Below, piece after piece: positions 15,360 through 23,950 of a stretch of 64,000 nt of DNA (its first letter is position 1; the number at the start of each line of letters is the position of its first letter). The position numbers were made by a program, and so were the translations under genes. The stretch is from Candidatus Diapherotrites archaeon (GTDB lineage: Archaea; Iainarchaeota; Iainarchaeia; Iainarchaeales; 1-14-0-10-31-34): contig JBFMAK010000001.1 of assembly GCA_040755695.1 (NCBI GenBank), positions 448,637-512,636 of the forward strand, written 5' to 3'. The notes under the pieces were generated by a model. That model saw only the letters and a program-made list of their open reading frames with translations. It was not told the DNA's origin and searched no databases.

Positions 15360-18008
15360 TTAATAATTCTTCAATGCGGCCTGTGCTGCTGCAAGCCTTG
15401 CTATTGGCACCCTGAAAGGAGAGCAGCTTACATAGTCCAGTCCTATGCTATGGCAGAATTCAATTGAGTTAGGGTCGCCCCCGTGCTCTCCGCAGATGCC
15501 TATCTTCAGTTTCGGATTCTTCTTCCTGCCTAATTCTACTCCCATCCTCATTAGCTTGCCTACTCCCTCGCGGTCAATGGAAACAAAAGGCGACAAAGGC
15601 AGAATTTTCTTGTCAATGTAATAAAATAGGAATTTCCCTTCAGCGTCGTCCCTTGAGAGACCGTAAGTTGTCTGCGTTAAATCATTTGTTCCAAATGAAA
15701 AGAATTCAGCGTGCTCTGCGATCTCGTCTGCTGTGAGTGCTGCCCTAGGCAATTCAATCATTGTGCCAATAGGAATCTCCATTCCAGTCTTATTCCTTTC
15801 CAATACTTCATTGATTTTCTTTTCTGTTATCTCCCTGCACAGCTTTAATTCGTTTGCATGCCCTACAAGAGGAATCATTATTTCAGGCTTTACTATAAGG
15901 CCTTCTTTTTTTAGTTGGACTGCTGCTTCGGTTATTGCCTGCACTTGCATTTCAATTATTTCAGGGTAAAGGATTCCAAGCCTGCATCCTCTCAGACCAA
16001 GCATTGGGTTGGCTTCATGCAATTCATTCACTTTTTTTAACAACAGCTCTTTTTCGTGCAATTCTAATTCCTTTTCTTTGTTTTTGTTTTGTTCATTTTT
16101 GATTGCATTAATTTCTTCGATTAATTGCTCTCTTTGAGGAAGGAATTCGTGCAATGGAGGGTCAATAAGCCTTATTGTCACAGGGAAGCCTTTCATTGCC
16201 TTGAATATTTCAATGAAATCCTGCTTCTGCATTTTCTCGAGTTCAGCCAAAAACTTTTTTCTCTCTTCTGTTGAATTGCTCATAATCATTTCCTGCACTA
16301 AAGGCAGCCTTTCAGGAGCAAAAAACATGTGTTCAGTCCTGCACAATCCTATTCCTTGGGCTCCCAATTCAAATGCCTTCAATGCATCCTTTGGAGTGTC
16401 AGCATTCGCCCTCAGCCCAAGCCTCCTGTACTTGTCAGCCCAGGAGAGGATTGACTGAAAGAATTCTGAAGGCTTTGGCTCAATCAAATTGGCTTGGCCT
16501 AAAAAGACATTCCCTGTTGTTCCATCAATTGAAATTAGGTCTCCATCTTTTACAGTATAATTCTTTGCAGAAAAACTTTTTTCCTTTAAATTTATTTTTA
16601 TTTCCTCGCAGCCAACAATGCAGGGCTTGCCCATTCCCCTTGCCACGATTGCCGCGTGAGCCGTATTTCCTCCCCTTGTGGTAAGTATTCCCTGCGCTGC
16701 AATCATTCCGTGAATGTCTTCAGGCGTTGTCTCATTCCTGACTAAAATTACTTTTTCTTTTTTTGATTTTTCTTCTGCTTCCCCTGCAGTAAAAACAACT
16801 TTTCCTGAGGCCGCGCCAGGAGAAGCAGGAATGCCTTGAGCTATTGCATCTCCACCCTGTTTAGAGTCAATGGTTTTGTGCATTAACTGGTTCAAAGAAG
16901 AGGGTTCAATTCTCAGCAATGCCTCTTTTTCTGTTATGAGCCCTTCCTTCACCATTTCTACAGCAATTCTTACAGCAGCATTTGCTGTCCTTTTCCCCTT
17001 TCTTGTCTGCAACATAAATAATTTGCCTTTCTCTATTGTGAACTCCAAGTCCTGCATTTCCCTGAAGTGCTTTTCCAGTAGCCCGCAGTAATTCTTGAGC
17101 TGCTCAAAGATTACAGGAAACTCTTTCTCTAATTCGTTTATAGGATTTGGAGTCCTTATTCCTGCCACGACATCTTCGCCCTGCGCATTAGTAAGATATT
17201 CCCCGAACAATTCCTTTTCTCCTGTAATTGGATTCCTGGTGAATGCAACACCTGTAGCAGATTCTTCTCCTAAATTCCCGAAAACCATTTCCTGTATGCT
17301 CACTGCAGTGCCCCAATTGTCTGGGATATTATTTGCTTTCCTGTAAGCAATTGCCCTCGGCGTATTCCAGGAATTGAACACTGCCTTCACTGCAAGCATT
17401 AACTGCTCTTTAGGGTCTTCAGGGAATTGTTTTCTCTTCTCTTTCTTCACTAATTCCATGAATTTTTTTGTTATTGCCTTCCAGTCCTCTGCGTTCAATT
17501 CAGAGTCAATCTTTTTCCCGCTTTTCTTTTTTGTTTCCTGAATTATTTCCTCGAATTTCTCGTGCTTTACCCCAAGCCCTACATCCCCGAACATCTGGAT
17601 AAGCCTTCTAAAGCAATTGAATGCAAACCCTTCATTGCCCGATTCCATTGCAAGAACTTTAACTGTATTGGAATTAAGGCCTAAATTTAATACTGTGTCC
17701 ATCATTCCAGGCATTGAGGCTCTTGCCCCGCTCCTCACGCTCACAAGCAATGGATTCTTTTTTGCTCCAAAACTTTTTTTTGTCTTCTGCTCTAATTGGC
17801 TTAAAGCCCTCTCAATCTGTTCTGCCAGGCCTTCAGGCATTTTTCCGCCTTTCTCGAAGAATTCCACGCAGGCCTCAGTTGAAACAATGAATCCTTGCGG
17901 GACAGGCAGGCCTAATGAAGTCATCTCGCACAGGTTGGCTCCCTTTCCTCCCAGGAGCTCTTTCATTCCCGCATTCCCTTCAGAAAAAAAATAAATGTAC
18001 TTCTTCAT
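15360..18008 (-). CDS. ppdK: Pyruvate, phosphate dikinase
   Basis: 882 aa, full length for the family. It interconverts pyruvate + ATP + Pi with PEP + AMP + PPi, linking glycolysis and gluconeogenesis. The N-terminal ATP-grasp domain (LGGKGANLCEMTSLGLPVPQGF), the swivelling phosphohistidine motif GGNTAHAAIVARGMGKPC and the C-terminal PEP domain (GLCRTEHMFF, GLRGCRLGI, FSFGTNDLTQ, GICGEHGG) are all intact. AMP released here could feed the AMP-RuBisCO route encoded at 29.6 kb, which is inferred. Confidence 0.97.
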   Translation of the reverse strand: MKKYIYFFSEGNAGMKELLGGKGANLCEMTSLGLPVPQGFIVSTEACVEFFEKGGKMPEGLAEQIERALSQLEQKTKKSFGAKKNPLLVSVRSGARASMPGMMDTVLNLGLNSNTVKVLAMESGNEGFAFNCFRRLIQMFGDVGLGVKHEKFEEIIQETKKKSGKKIDSELNAEDWKAITKKFMELVKKEKRKQFPEDPKEQLMLAVKAVFNSWNTPRAIAYRKANNIPDNWGTAVSIQEMVFGNLGEESATGVAFTRNPITGEKELFGEYLTNAQGEDVVAGIRTPNPINELEKEFPVIFEQLKNYCGLLEKHFREMQDLEFTIEKGKLFMLQTRKGKRTANAAVRIAVEMVKEGLITEKEALLRIEPSSLNQLMHKTIDSKQGGDAIAQGIPASPGAASGKVVFTAGEAEEKSKKEKVILVRNETTPEDIHGMIAAQGILTTRGGNTAHAAIVARGMGKPCIVGCEEIKINLKEKSFSAKNYTVKDGDLISIDGTTGNVFLGQANLIEPKPSEFFQSILSWADKYRRLGLRANADTPKDALKAFELGAQGIGLCRTEHMFFAPERLPLVQEMIMSNSTEERKKFLAELEKMQKQDFIEIFKAMKGFPVTIRLIDPPLHEFLPQREQLIEEINAIKNEQNKNKEKELELHEKELLLKKVNELHEANPMLGLRGCRLGILYPEIIEMQVQAITEAAVQLKKEGLIVKPEIMIPLVGHANELKLCREITEKKINEVLERNKTGMEIPIGTMIELPRAALTADEIAEHAEFFSFGTNDLTQTTYGLSRDDAEGKFLFYYIDKKILPLSPFVSIDREGVGKLMRMGVELGRKKNPKLKIGICGEHGGDPNSIEFCHSIGLDYVSCSPFRVPIARLAAAQAALKNY

Positions 18009-18077
18009 AGCCTTTCACCAGCCAACTTAAATTCTTGCATGAATCAATTAAAAAAATTTGTGATTTAACTTATATCT

Positions 18078-18670
18078 ATGTTGAAAAAACTAGCAGTAAG
18101 TTTATACAAAATGACGCCAGACCATTATGATGCAATGATTTCAACAGAATTGGAGAATATAATCAAGGGCATGCAAACTTCAAATTCATTTTAATGAATG
18201 TTTTGGATTATAAAAGTGATTTGAAATTTGGTATTATTCTTCTGACTTCTGCTTACCATCACGTTGAAGACAAATTCAAAAGCAAGCTCTTGCAGAAAAT
18301 ATTTGAAATGATGAGAGATGATGGAGTGCTTATAATTTATGAAAAAATTATTTCTCCATATTCAAATGAAAGGGAATGGGCTGAAAGCAATGAGCAATTC
18401 TACCTAAAAAGAATTGAATATCTCAGAAAGACCGAAAAGGAAAAACTAACTAAAAAGCAATTCAATGCTTTAATGAATCTTTGTGCACTTTCAGTTCTAA
18501 AAGAAGAAGAATACAAGACGGACTATAATTACTTAGTCAAAGATTTGCGTAGAACAGGATTCAAGGTATTGAAAGAAACAAAAATCTGGCCGAAACAAAA
18601 CCTGTTCTGCAATGAAAAAGTAGGCGATTTTGTTTTCGTGGCAAAGAAACCAATCAAGCGCAAAAATTAA
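18078..18670 (+). pseudogene. SAM-dependent methyltransferase, internally deleted
   Basis: The 5' part reads MLKKLAVSLYKMTPDHYDAMIS... and stops after QTSNSF. The next frame continues NFKFILMNVLDYKSDLKFGIILLTSAYHHVEDKFKSKLLQKIF and on to KVGDFVFVAKKP, which is the second half of a class I methyltransferase (acidic strand, HHVED, REEGFxV-like end). The SAM-binding GxGxG strand between them is missing and the frame changes, so the gene is broken by a deletion. The 158-aa ORF at 18,194-18,670 alone cannot bind SAM. Confidence 0.7.
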
Positions 18671-18785
18671 ATTAAAGATAAATAGTCACTTGATAGAAAC
18701 AAAAAAATAATTCTTTTCTTGAATTAACCAATAACTTTTTATATTCTTCACTTTAAGAAATAATTTAAGGAGGAATGAAAGCAAA

Positions 18786-19280
18786 ATGAAGAAGTACTTG
18801 ATTATAGCAGTTGGCTTTATTCTTTTGAGTGGAATTGCAATGGCGCCAACAACTGATGAGGAAACAGCAACAGCTTCTGTGACAGTAAATACTTTTGTTT
18901 CAATTACTTTAACTGATTTAAATCAATTAGGAATTGCTTTTGGCGGCCTAGATCCTGGAGCAAGCAATAGGCCAGCAGACCAGAATGCAGGTAATGGAAC
19001 AGTAAGAATTACGAACGATTTAGTTTCTAACAAGACAATCGATCTTTATAAATACGGCACCAACTTTACTGGAGCTGGCACTATCACAATAAGTAATGTA
19101 CAATATGATACAGATAATAATGTCTTAGCACCAGCACCTGTGACAATGCCATCAGCTTACACAGACACATTAATTGATTTAGCACCAGGCTCAAGCCAAG
19201 AGTTTTGGTATTGGATTAATATTCCATCATCACAAACAGCAGGCGCTTATACTAGTACATTCTACTACAAAGGACAATAA
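18786..19280 (+). CDS. Secreted surface protein related to the C-terminal domain of the neighbouring subtilisin
   Basis: A signal peptide (cleavage near AMA-PTT) followed by a 145-aa Thr/Asn/Ala-rich beta domain. Its path VSITL...LDPG...DLYKYGTNF...ITISNVQY...LAPGSSQEFWYWINIPSSQTAGAYTSTF matches the last 125 residues of the protease at 20,579 step for step. It has no anchor, so it is secreted or polymerises. GGAGG lies just upstream, with a 4-codon ORF (MKAK) overlapping its ATG. It heads an AT-rich surface locus. Confidence 0.72.
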   Translation: MKKYLIIAVGFILLSGIAMAPTTDEETATASVTVNTFVSITLTDLNQLGIAFGGLDPGASNRPADQNAGNGTVRITNDLVSNKTIDLYKYGTNFTGAGTITISNVQYDTDNNVLAPAPVTMPSAYTDTLIDLAPGSSQEFWYWINIPSSQTAGAYTSTFYYKGQ

Positions 19281-19300
19281 GAACACGGTGAATCACTGAA

Positions 19301-20037
19301 ATGAAAAAATTTCTTTTCTTTTTATTTATTTATATTTGTTTTTTCGGATTTGTTTTTGCCCAAGAACAGCCAAGCTATAACTTTGGTTCAGCCCAAGGAG
19401 AGAAAGAATTAACCGTTTCTCCTGGAGGAGAAGTTACAGCAATAATTTACTTTTACAATGTTTTCGGAAATAGGATTACACACATTTCTCTTTCTGTTGC
19501 TGAAGCACCAGAGAACTGGAAAATTGAATTTGACCCTGCATTACATTCACAAACATATGATGTAGCAGGAGTATTAACTGAAGTGCAGGAAAATTTATCT
19601 GTTGAGCCAAATTTGGTAGTGGAAAAAATTCCAGAAGAAAAAAATGAATTTGTTTACCTTCCTGCTCCAAATATTGGAGGCTTTATTCCAGCAAAAAAAG
19701 TTAAAGTAAAAATCAAGGTTCCAGTTGAAGAGCAACTAGGAAAAGAATTCATTCTTAAGATAGAAGGAACAGCTGAATGGTTAGGTCAAACAGGAACAGT
19801 TGCATTCAAGCAAGGCAGAAGCTTTGAATACAAAATTACCACTATTTCAAAAGAATTCTATGAAAAAAATTAGAAGAAAAAGATAGGAAGGCAGTAAAAT
19901 CTGCAGAGGAATTACCTACCCCTCTAACTGCTTTTGTTTCTTTTGTTTCAAGCAATGCACTAAGCGTTATTTTAGTTTTAATAATAATTATTCTTGTTGC
20001 ATTCATTCTTTTAAAAAGGAAAAGAAAAAGGATTTAA
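19301..20037 (+). CDS. Secreted/anchored surface protein (Ig-like NEW3-type), frameshifted before its TM anchor
   Basis: Signal peptide (residues 1-20), then an Ig-like domain (ELTVSPGGEVTAIIYFYNVFGNRITHISLSVAEAPENWKIEFDP) and a second strand-rich part. The frame stops after KEFYEKN at a 7-A run (19,863-19,869). One extra A would continue into KLEEKDRKAVKSAEELPTP and a TM helix (ALSVILVLIIIILVAFILL) with KRKRKR stop-transfer. As sequenced the product is soluble and released; with slippage it is membrane-anchored with its main domain outside. Confidence 0.72.
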
Positions 20038-20062
20038 TTCTTCTTGAACTATTTATTACTTT

Positions 20063-20555
20063 ATGAGGAAAACAATTACACTTTTTTTGTTTTTTGTCTT
20101 CCTTCTTTCTTTTGTTTACTCTCAGGAAGCATCTCTTCAAGCAACTGTTACAGTTAATCCTCCTCCAATGAATTTAGATGTAGAGATTGATGTTATGCCT
20201 GAATCTATTGAGGTTGGAGAGGATTTGATTTTTTTGCTTTTACTTCAGAAGGATGGAGAAGAAGAAATTACGGTTGATTTAAAGTATGAGGTATTGAGAA
20301 AAAAAGGAAAAGGTAAAGAGGAAGTAATATTAACTGAATACGCTTCAGCCAATTTAAAGAATTACTTGGAGAAAACAGCCTCAATTCATATTCCTTCAAC
20401 CATAAACCCAGGAAAGTATTATTTGAAGGTTACAGCTTCTTACTTCAATCAAAGTGATTCAGATGAAGCTTCATTCAAGATTAAATCAAAAAATTATCAT
20501 TGGTTTCTTTGGAGGTTATTTTCTCTACTCAATACTTTTAACAATATTTAAATAG
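20063..20555 (+). CDS. Secreted surface protein with out-of-frame C-terminal hydrophobic helix
   Basis: A signal peptide and an Ig-like domain (VTVNPPPMNLDVEIDVMPESIEVGEDLIFLLLL...KYEVLRKKGKGKEEVILTEYASANLKNYLEKTASIHIPSTINPGKYYLKVTASYF). The given frame ends KNYHWFLWRLFSLLNTFNNI. Shifting one base at the 6-A run near 20,490 gives IIIGFFGGYFLYSILLTIFK, a better TM anchor, with both frames stopping within 4 bp. Which is native is unclear. It lies between the NEW3-like gene and the protease. Confidence 0.6.
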
Positions 20556-20578
20556 TTTTCACAAGGGAGTTATATATA

Positions 20579-22666
20579 ATGCAATTACAAAGATTTCTTT
20601 TAATAGCATTTTTTTTATTAATTCTAAGCCATGGTTATTCGCAAGAATCCTCATTGAATTTAATTACCTACACTTCTTTTGATTTAGGCGCAAAAATTGA
20701 ATCAAAAGTAATTGAAGAATTAAATGTAAGAGAAGAGGTTAGAGTAATAGTAATATTAAAGGACACTGTAGAAATTCAAGGCTTAAAGAATTCAAAAAGA
20801 TTTGGTTTATTAAAAGAAAAAATAAAAGGAGTGCAAGAACAATTGCTTTATTCTCTTCCAAAGAATGAATTAAAGTTAATTCGAAAATACAAGAATATTA
20901 ATGCAATTGCAGGATATCTAACTAAAAATGGGCTGGCAAAATTTCAGGCTTCTCCTTTCATTGAAAGAGTCTATGAGGACAGAATTGCTTATGTTTCTCT
21001 CTCTGAAAGCGTTCCATTAATTAAGGCGGACTTAGTTCAAAGTAGTGGCATAACAGGTTTAGGTCAAAGTGTCTGCGTAATAGACACTGGAGTTGATTAC
21101 AGGCATGTTGATTTAGGTAATGCAAGTTGTGCTATAACTGGCAGTATAATAAGTGGCGTGGAAGCACCAAATTTAGTTGAATCCTCTCATCCTTATTCAA
21201 ATTATGATAATAATACTTGGACAATCACAAGGCCTGGTTATGAAAACATTGCAGTTCATTTCACTGACATAAATGTAGAAGCAAATTATGATTTTGTATA
21301 TATTTTAGATGCAAACAACAATATTGTTCAAATGTTTACTGGAGGCTATAGTAATATTTGGAGTATTTCAATTCCAGGAGACACAATTAAAGTTAATTTA
21401 GTAGCTAATTATTCAATCACAGATTGGGGCTTTAAAATTGATAAAGATTTAAATGGAACAATTAGTTCAACTTGGAGCAATTGTGGACAAGTAGTTAATG
21501 GATTTGATTTTGTTAATAACGATTACAATCCCATGGATGACGAAGGACACGGAACTCATGTTTCAGGAATAATTGCATCACAGAATTCAACTTATAAAGG
21601 AGTTGCTTCAGGAGCAAAGATAGTTGCAGCAAAGGTTTTAGATGCTCAAGGCAAAGGTTTTTTTTCAAATGTTACGAGTGCAATTGATTGGTGTATTGAG
21701 CACAAAAGTGACTTTAATATTATGGCAATCAACATGAGTTTAGGTGATGGAGGCCAATACAATAATCCTTCAATTCAATGTGATCCTTATGCTACAGCTC
21801 AAGCAATTTCTGCTGCAGTAGCCCAAGGAATTTTTGTTGCAGTTGCTTCTGGAAATGAGGCTTACACTAATGGCATTTCTTATCCTGCGTGTGCTTCTGA
21901 TGCAACTTCAGTTGGAGCTGTCTATGATGCGGATGTTGGGAGAAAAAACTGGGCTCCAACCTGTACAGATAATTCAACTTATGCAGACAAAATCGTTTGT
22001 TTTACTAACAGGGATGAAATCCTTGATTTATTGGCTCCGGGTTGTTCAATTACATCTTTAAAGCTTGGCGGAGGCACAGTTGCATATTGCGGAACTTCAA
22101 TGGCTGCACCGCACGTTGCAGGGGTTGCTGCTTTAATGAAGCAGAATAATCCTTCTTTAACTCCAGGACAAATTAGAGACATAATGAAGAGCACTGGGAA
22201 AAGCATTAATGATTCTAGCACAGGTTTAACTTTTCCTAGAGTTGACGCAAATGCTGCAGTGAATTATCCAATGGAATTCGTTAGTATTACCTTGATTGGT
22301 TTTCCAGTTGATTTTGGAAGCCTGAATCCAGGAACAAATGATAATAATGCTTTAGGCAATTCAAGTAATCAATACCTTGTACAAATTGATGCAACAACAA
22401 ATGTAAATGTTGATTTATATCAAAAGGGGACAGATTTTAATTATGGAGTTGAAACAATTACAGTAAACAACATGAGCTGGAATTCTACAAATAATCCATT
22501 AACTGCAACAAATATGACTACTTCCTATAATTTAATTCAATCAAATATTGCTCCAGACACAAACGTAAACTTGTATTACTGGTTAGACATTCCAGTAGGA
22601 AAAATTGCTGGAGCTTATTCTTCAACAATTTCAATTAAAGCAGTAAAAACAGGAAGCAGCCCTTGA
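20579..22666 (+). CDS. Secreted subtilisin-like serine protease (S8) with inserted domain and C-terminal surface domain
   Basis: 695 aa: signal peptide, inhibitor-I9-like propeptide (VRVIVILKD...NINAIAGYLTKNGLAKFQASPFIERVYED), then the S8 triad Asp about 169 (VIDTGVDY), His about 324 (GHGTHVSG) and Ser about 507 (GTSMAAPH). Between Asp and His lies an inserted beta domain of about 120 residues (ENIAVHFTDINVEANYDFVYILDAN, CUB-like). The final 125 residues match the 164-aa secreted protein at 18,786. It probably acts on the cell surface, perhaps on the neighbouring surface proteins. Confidence 0.88.
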   Translation: MQLQRFLLIAFFLLILSHGYSQESSLNLITYTSFDLGAKIESKVIEELNVREEVRVIVILKDTVEIQGLKNSKRFGLLKEKIKGVQEQLLYSLPKNELKLIRKYKNINAIAGYLTKNGLAKFQASPFIERVYEDRIAYVSLSESVPLIKADLVQSSGITGLGQSVCVIDTGVDYRHVDLGNASCAITGSIISGVEAPNLVESSHPYSNYDNNTWTITRPGYENIAVHFTDINVEANYDFVYILDANNNIVQMFTGGYSNIWSISIPGDTIKVNLVANYSITDWGFKIDKDLNGTISSTWSNCGQVVNGFDFVNNDYNPMDDEGHGTHVSGIIASQNSTYKGVASGAKIVAAKVLDAQGKGFFSNVTSAIDWCIEHKSDFNIMAINMSLGDGGQYNNPSIQCDPYATAQAISAAVAQGIFVAVASGNEAYTNGISYPACASDATSVGAVYDADVGRKNWAPTCTDNSTYADKIVCFTNRDEILDLLAPGCSITSLKLGGGTVAYCGTSMAAPHVAGVAALMKQNNPSLTPGQIRDIMKSTGKSINDSSTGLTFPRVDANAAVNYPMEFVSITLIGFPVDFGSLNPGTNDNNALGNSSNQYLVQIDATTNVNVDLYQKGTDFNYGVETITVNNMSWNSTNNPLTATNMTTSYNLIQSNIAPDTNVNLYYWLDIPVGKIAGAYSSTISIKAVKTGSSP

Positions 22667-22719
22667 TAACACAAAAATTAAAAAACCAACAACACAACAT
22701 ATTTTTGGGGTGCATTGAA

Positions 22720-22776
22720 ATGAGCTGCGGAGTCTGCGGACCAAAAAGGAAGGCAAAGAAGAAAAAGAAGAAATAA
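22720..22776 (+). CDS. Putative 18-aa Cys/Lys microprotein
   Basis: ATG followed by MSCGVCGPKRKAKKKKKK and a stop. A CGVCG thiol pair joined to a poly-Lys tail is unlikely by chance in this AT-rich gap, and GGGGTG lies 8 bases upstream. It could bind metal or nucleic acid. Expression is unproven; I include it because the gap between protease and tRNA has nothing else coding. Confidence 0.4.
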   Translation: MSCGVCGPKRKAKKKKKK

Positions 22777-22867
22777 TTAAAAGCAAATTTTTTTCTCTTT
22801 CTCATTTTTTTTCTCTTTTTGGTTTATTCCAATTTAAAGCTTTTGCGCACTAATTTTATTTATTAAT

Positions 22868-22986
22868 GCAGGGGTACCGAAGTGGACAAACGGATCAGGT
22901 TTAGGCGAATAACAAGTAATTTAATTTTTTATTCGGAAAGACCTGATGGCTCAGTGCCTTCGGGGGTTCGAATCCTCCCCTCTGCA
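22868..22986 (+). tRNA. tRNA-Leu (anticodon UAG) with 35-nt intron
   Basis: Acceptor GCAGGGG/CCTCTGC, a leucine-type D arm, anticodon stem TCAGG/CCTGA, a class II variable arm (GGC/GCC) and T arm with TTCGAAT; discriminator A, no CCA. The anticodon TAG is followed by G37, then an intron at the canonical 37/38 site (22,906-22,940). The intron folds with CGAATAA/TTATTCG, consistent with an archaeal bulge-helix-bulge substrate. The mature loop would be TTTAGGA. It decodes CUA and other CUN codons. Confidence 0.9.
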
Positions 22987-23001
22987 ATGCAAGTGATTAA
23001 A

Positions 23002-23196
23002 ATGAAGAAAAGAAAATACAAAATTGAAATTAGGATTGGAAGGAATTTTGCTGAAGATGTCAAAAGAATTGTTGATAATCCTAAAAAACTTCCTAAGCAT
23101 GATGTAATATGTGCTGATTCAGTCAATGACCTCCAAACATTGTTTGCGCCCAAAAAAATTGAATTAATGAGGTTGATGAAAACAATAACTGCTTAA
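23002..23196 (+). CDS. N-terminal part of an HVO_A0114-like HTH regulator (truncated?)
   Basis: A 64-aa product (MKKRKYKIEIRIGRN...KHDVICADSVNDLQTLFAPKKIELMRLMKTITA). The segment SVNDLQTLFAPKKIELMRLM resembles the stretch that precedes the HTH in HVO_A0114-type archaeal regulators and antitoxins (...L.PKRLELLR.I), but the HTH itself is missing and the protein ends. It starts 15 bp after tRNA-Leu; an ATG directly after the tRNA (22,987) is also in frame. Either a short form or a relic. Confidence 0.5.
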   Translation: MKKRKYKIEIRIGRNFAEDVKRIVDNPKKLPKHDVICADSVNDLQTLFAPKKIELMRLMKTITA

Positions 23197-23233
23197 ATTC
23201 TTTCCTTCAATTAATTTCAAAGGAGATTTTTTT

Positions 23234-23743
23234 ATGGCCAAGAAAGCTGTTTTTGTGATTTCCCCAAAAGATTTCAGGGACGAAGAATTGTTTTTTACTA
23301 AAGAGGAACTGGAGAAAAAAGGAATCAAGACTGTTATTGCCTCCCTCAAGACAGGCGAATGCATTGGAATGCGCGGGGGGAAAGCAAATTCTGAAATCAC
23401 AATAAACCAGATTAATTCAAAGGATTTTGATGCAATCATATTTGTTGGAGGCTCAGGGGCTTCAGTCTACTTTGACAACAACATGGTGTTAAAGATTGCA
23501 AGGGAATTCGCTGAAAAAAACAAGATTGTTGCAGCCATATGCATTGCCCCAAGCACTCTTGCAAACGCGGGCCTCCTTAAAGGAAAAAAGGCAACTTCCT
23601 TCCAAAGCGAGGCAGCCAACCTGAAGGAAAAGGGGGCAATAGTCACAGGAGAGCCTGTTACAGTTGACGGAAAAATAATTACTGCTAATGGACCTGGAGC
23701 CGCAAGAGAATTTGGAAGAAAAATTGCTGACGCGCTAAAATGA
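23234..23743 (+). CDS. DJ-1/PfpI family protein
   Basis: 169 aa with the flavodoxin-like DJ-1/PfpI fold: KKAVFVISPKDFRDEEL (the Glu of the family), DAIIFVGGSGASVYF and the nucleophile elbow VAAICIAPSTLANAGLL with its Cys. Family members act as glyoxalase/deglycase-type enzymes, chaperones or proteases; which applies here is not visible. An AGGAG site lies nine bases upstream. It heads a short plus-strand run with the Cys-rich protein and the kinase-like gene. Confidence 0.88.
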   Translation: MAKKAVFVISPKDFRDEELFFTKEELEKKGIKTVIASLKTGECIGMRGGKANSEITINQINSKDFDAIIFVGGSGASVYFDNNMVLKIAREFAEKNKIVAAICIAPSTLANAGLLKGKKATSFQSEAANLKEKGAIVTGEPVTVDGKIITANGPGAAREFGRKIADALK

Positions 23744-23756
23744 AAAGGCAAAAAAA

Positions 23757-23948
23757 ATGGAATGCAGGCAGAAAATTAACTTAAAGAAATGCACTTGCAC
23801 TTACCCTAATTGCTCTAGGAAAGGCTTATGCTGTGAGTGCATAAGGCACCACAGGGAAAATAATGAATTGCCGGGCTGCCTTTTCTCTAAAGAGGCAGAA
23901 AAATCTTATGACAGAAGCTTGGAAGCATTTTTGAAGGATCAGAGATAA
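23757..23948 (+). CDS. Small cysteine-rich protein (DUF6485-like)
   Basis: 63 aa with eight cysteines: MECRQKINLKKCTCTYPNCSRKGLCCECIRHHRENNELPGCLF. The C-x-C-x4-C-x5-CC-x2-C...HHR...LPGC pattern matches the small conserved DUF6485 family as I recall it and probably binds one or two metal ions or an Fe-S cluster. Function is unknown. Stop and the next gene's GTG are only 2 bp apart, suggesting co-translation. Confidence 0.75.
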   Translation: MECRQKINLKKCTCTYPNCSRKGLCCECIRHHRENNELPGCLFSKEAEKSYDRSLEAFLKDQR

Positions 23949-23950
23949 AA

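Noticed and set aside
22882-23196. 104-aa ORF starting inside the tRNA
   Set aside because: Its first 35 codons are the tRNA-Leu and its intron; only the part after the tRNA is kept.
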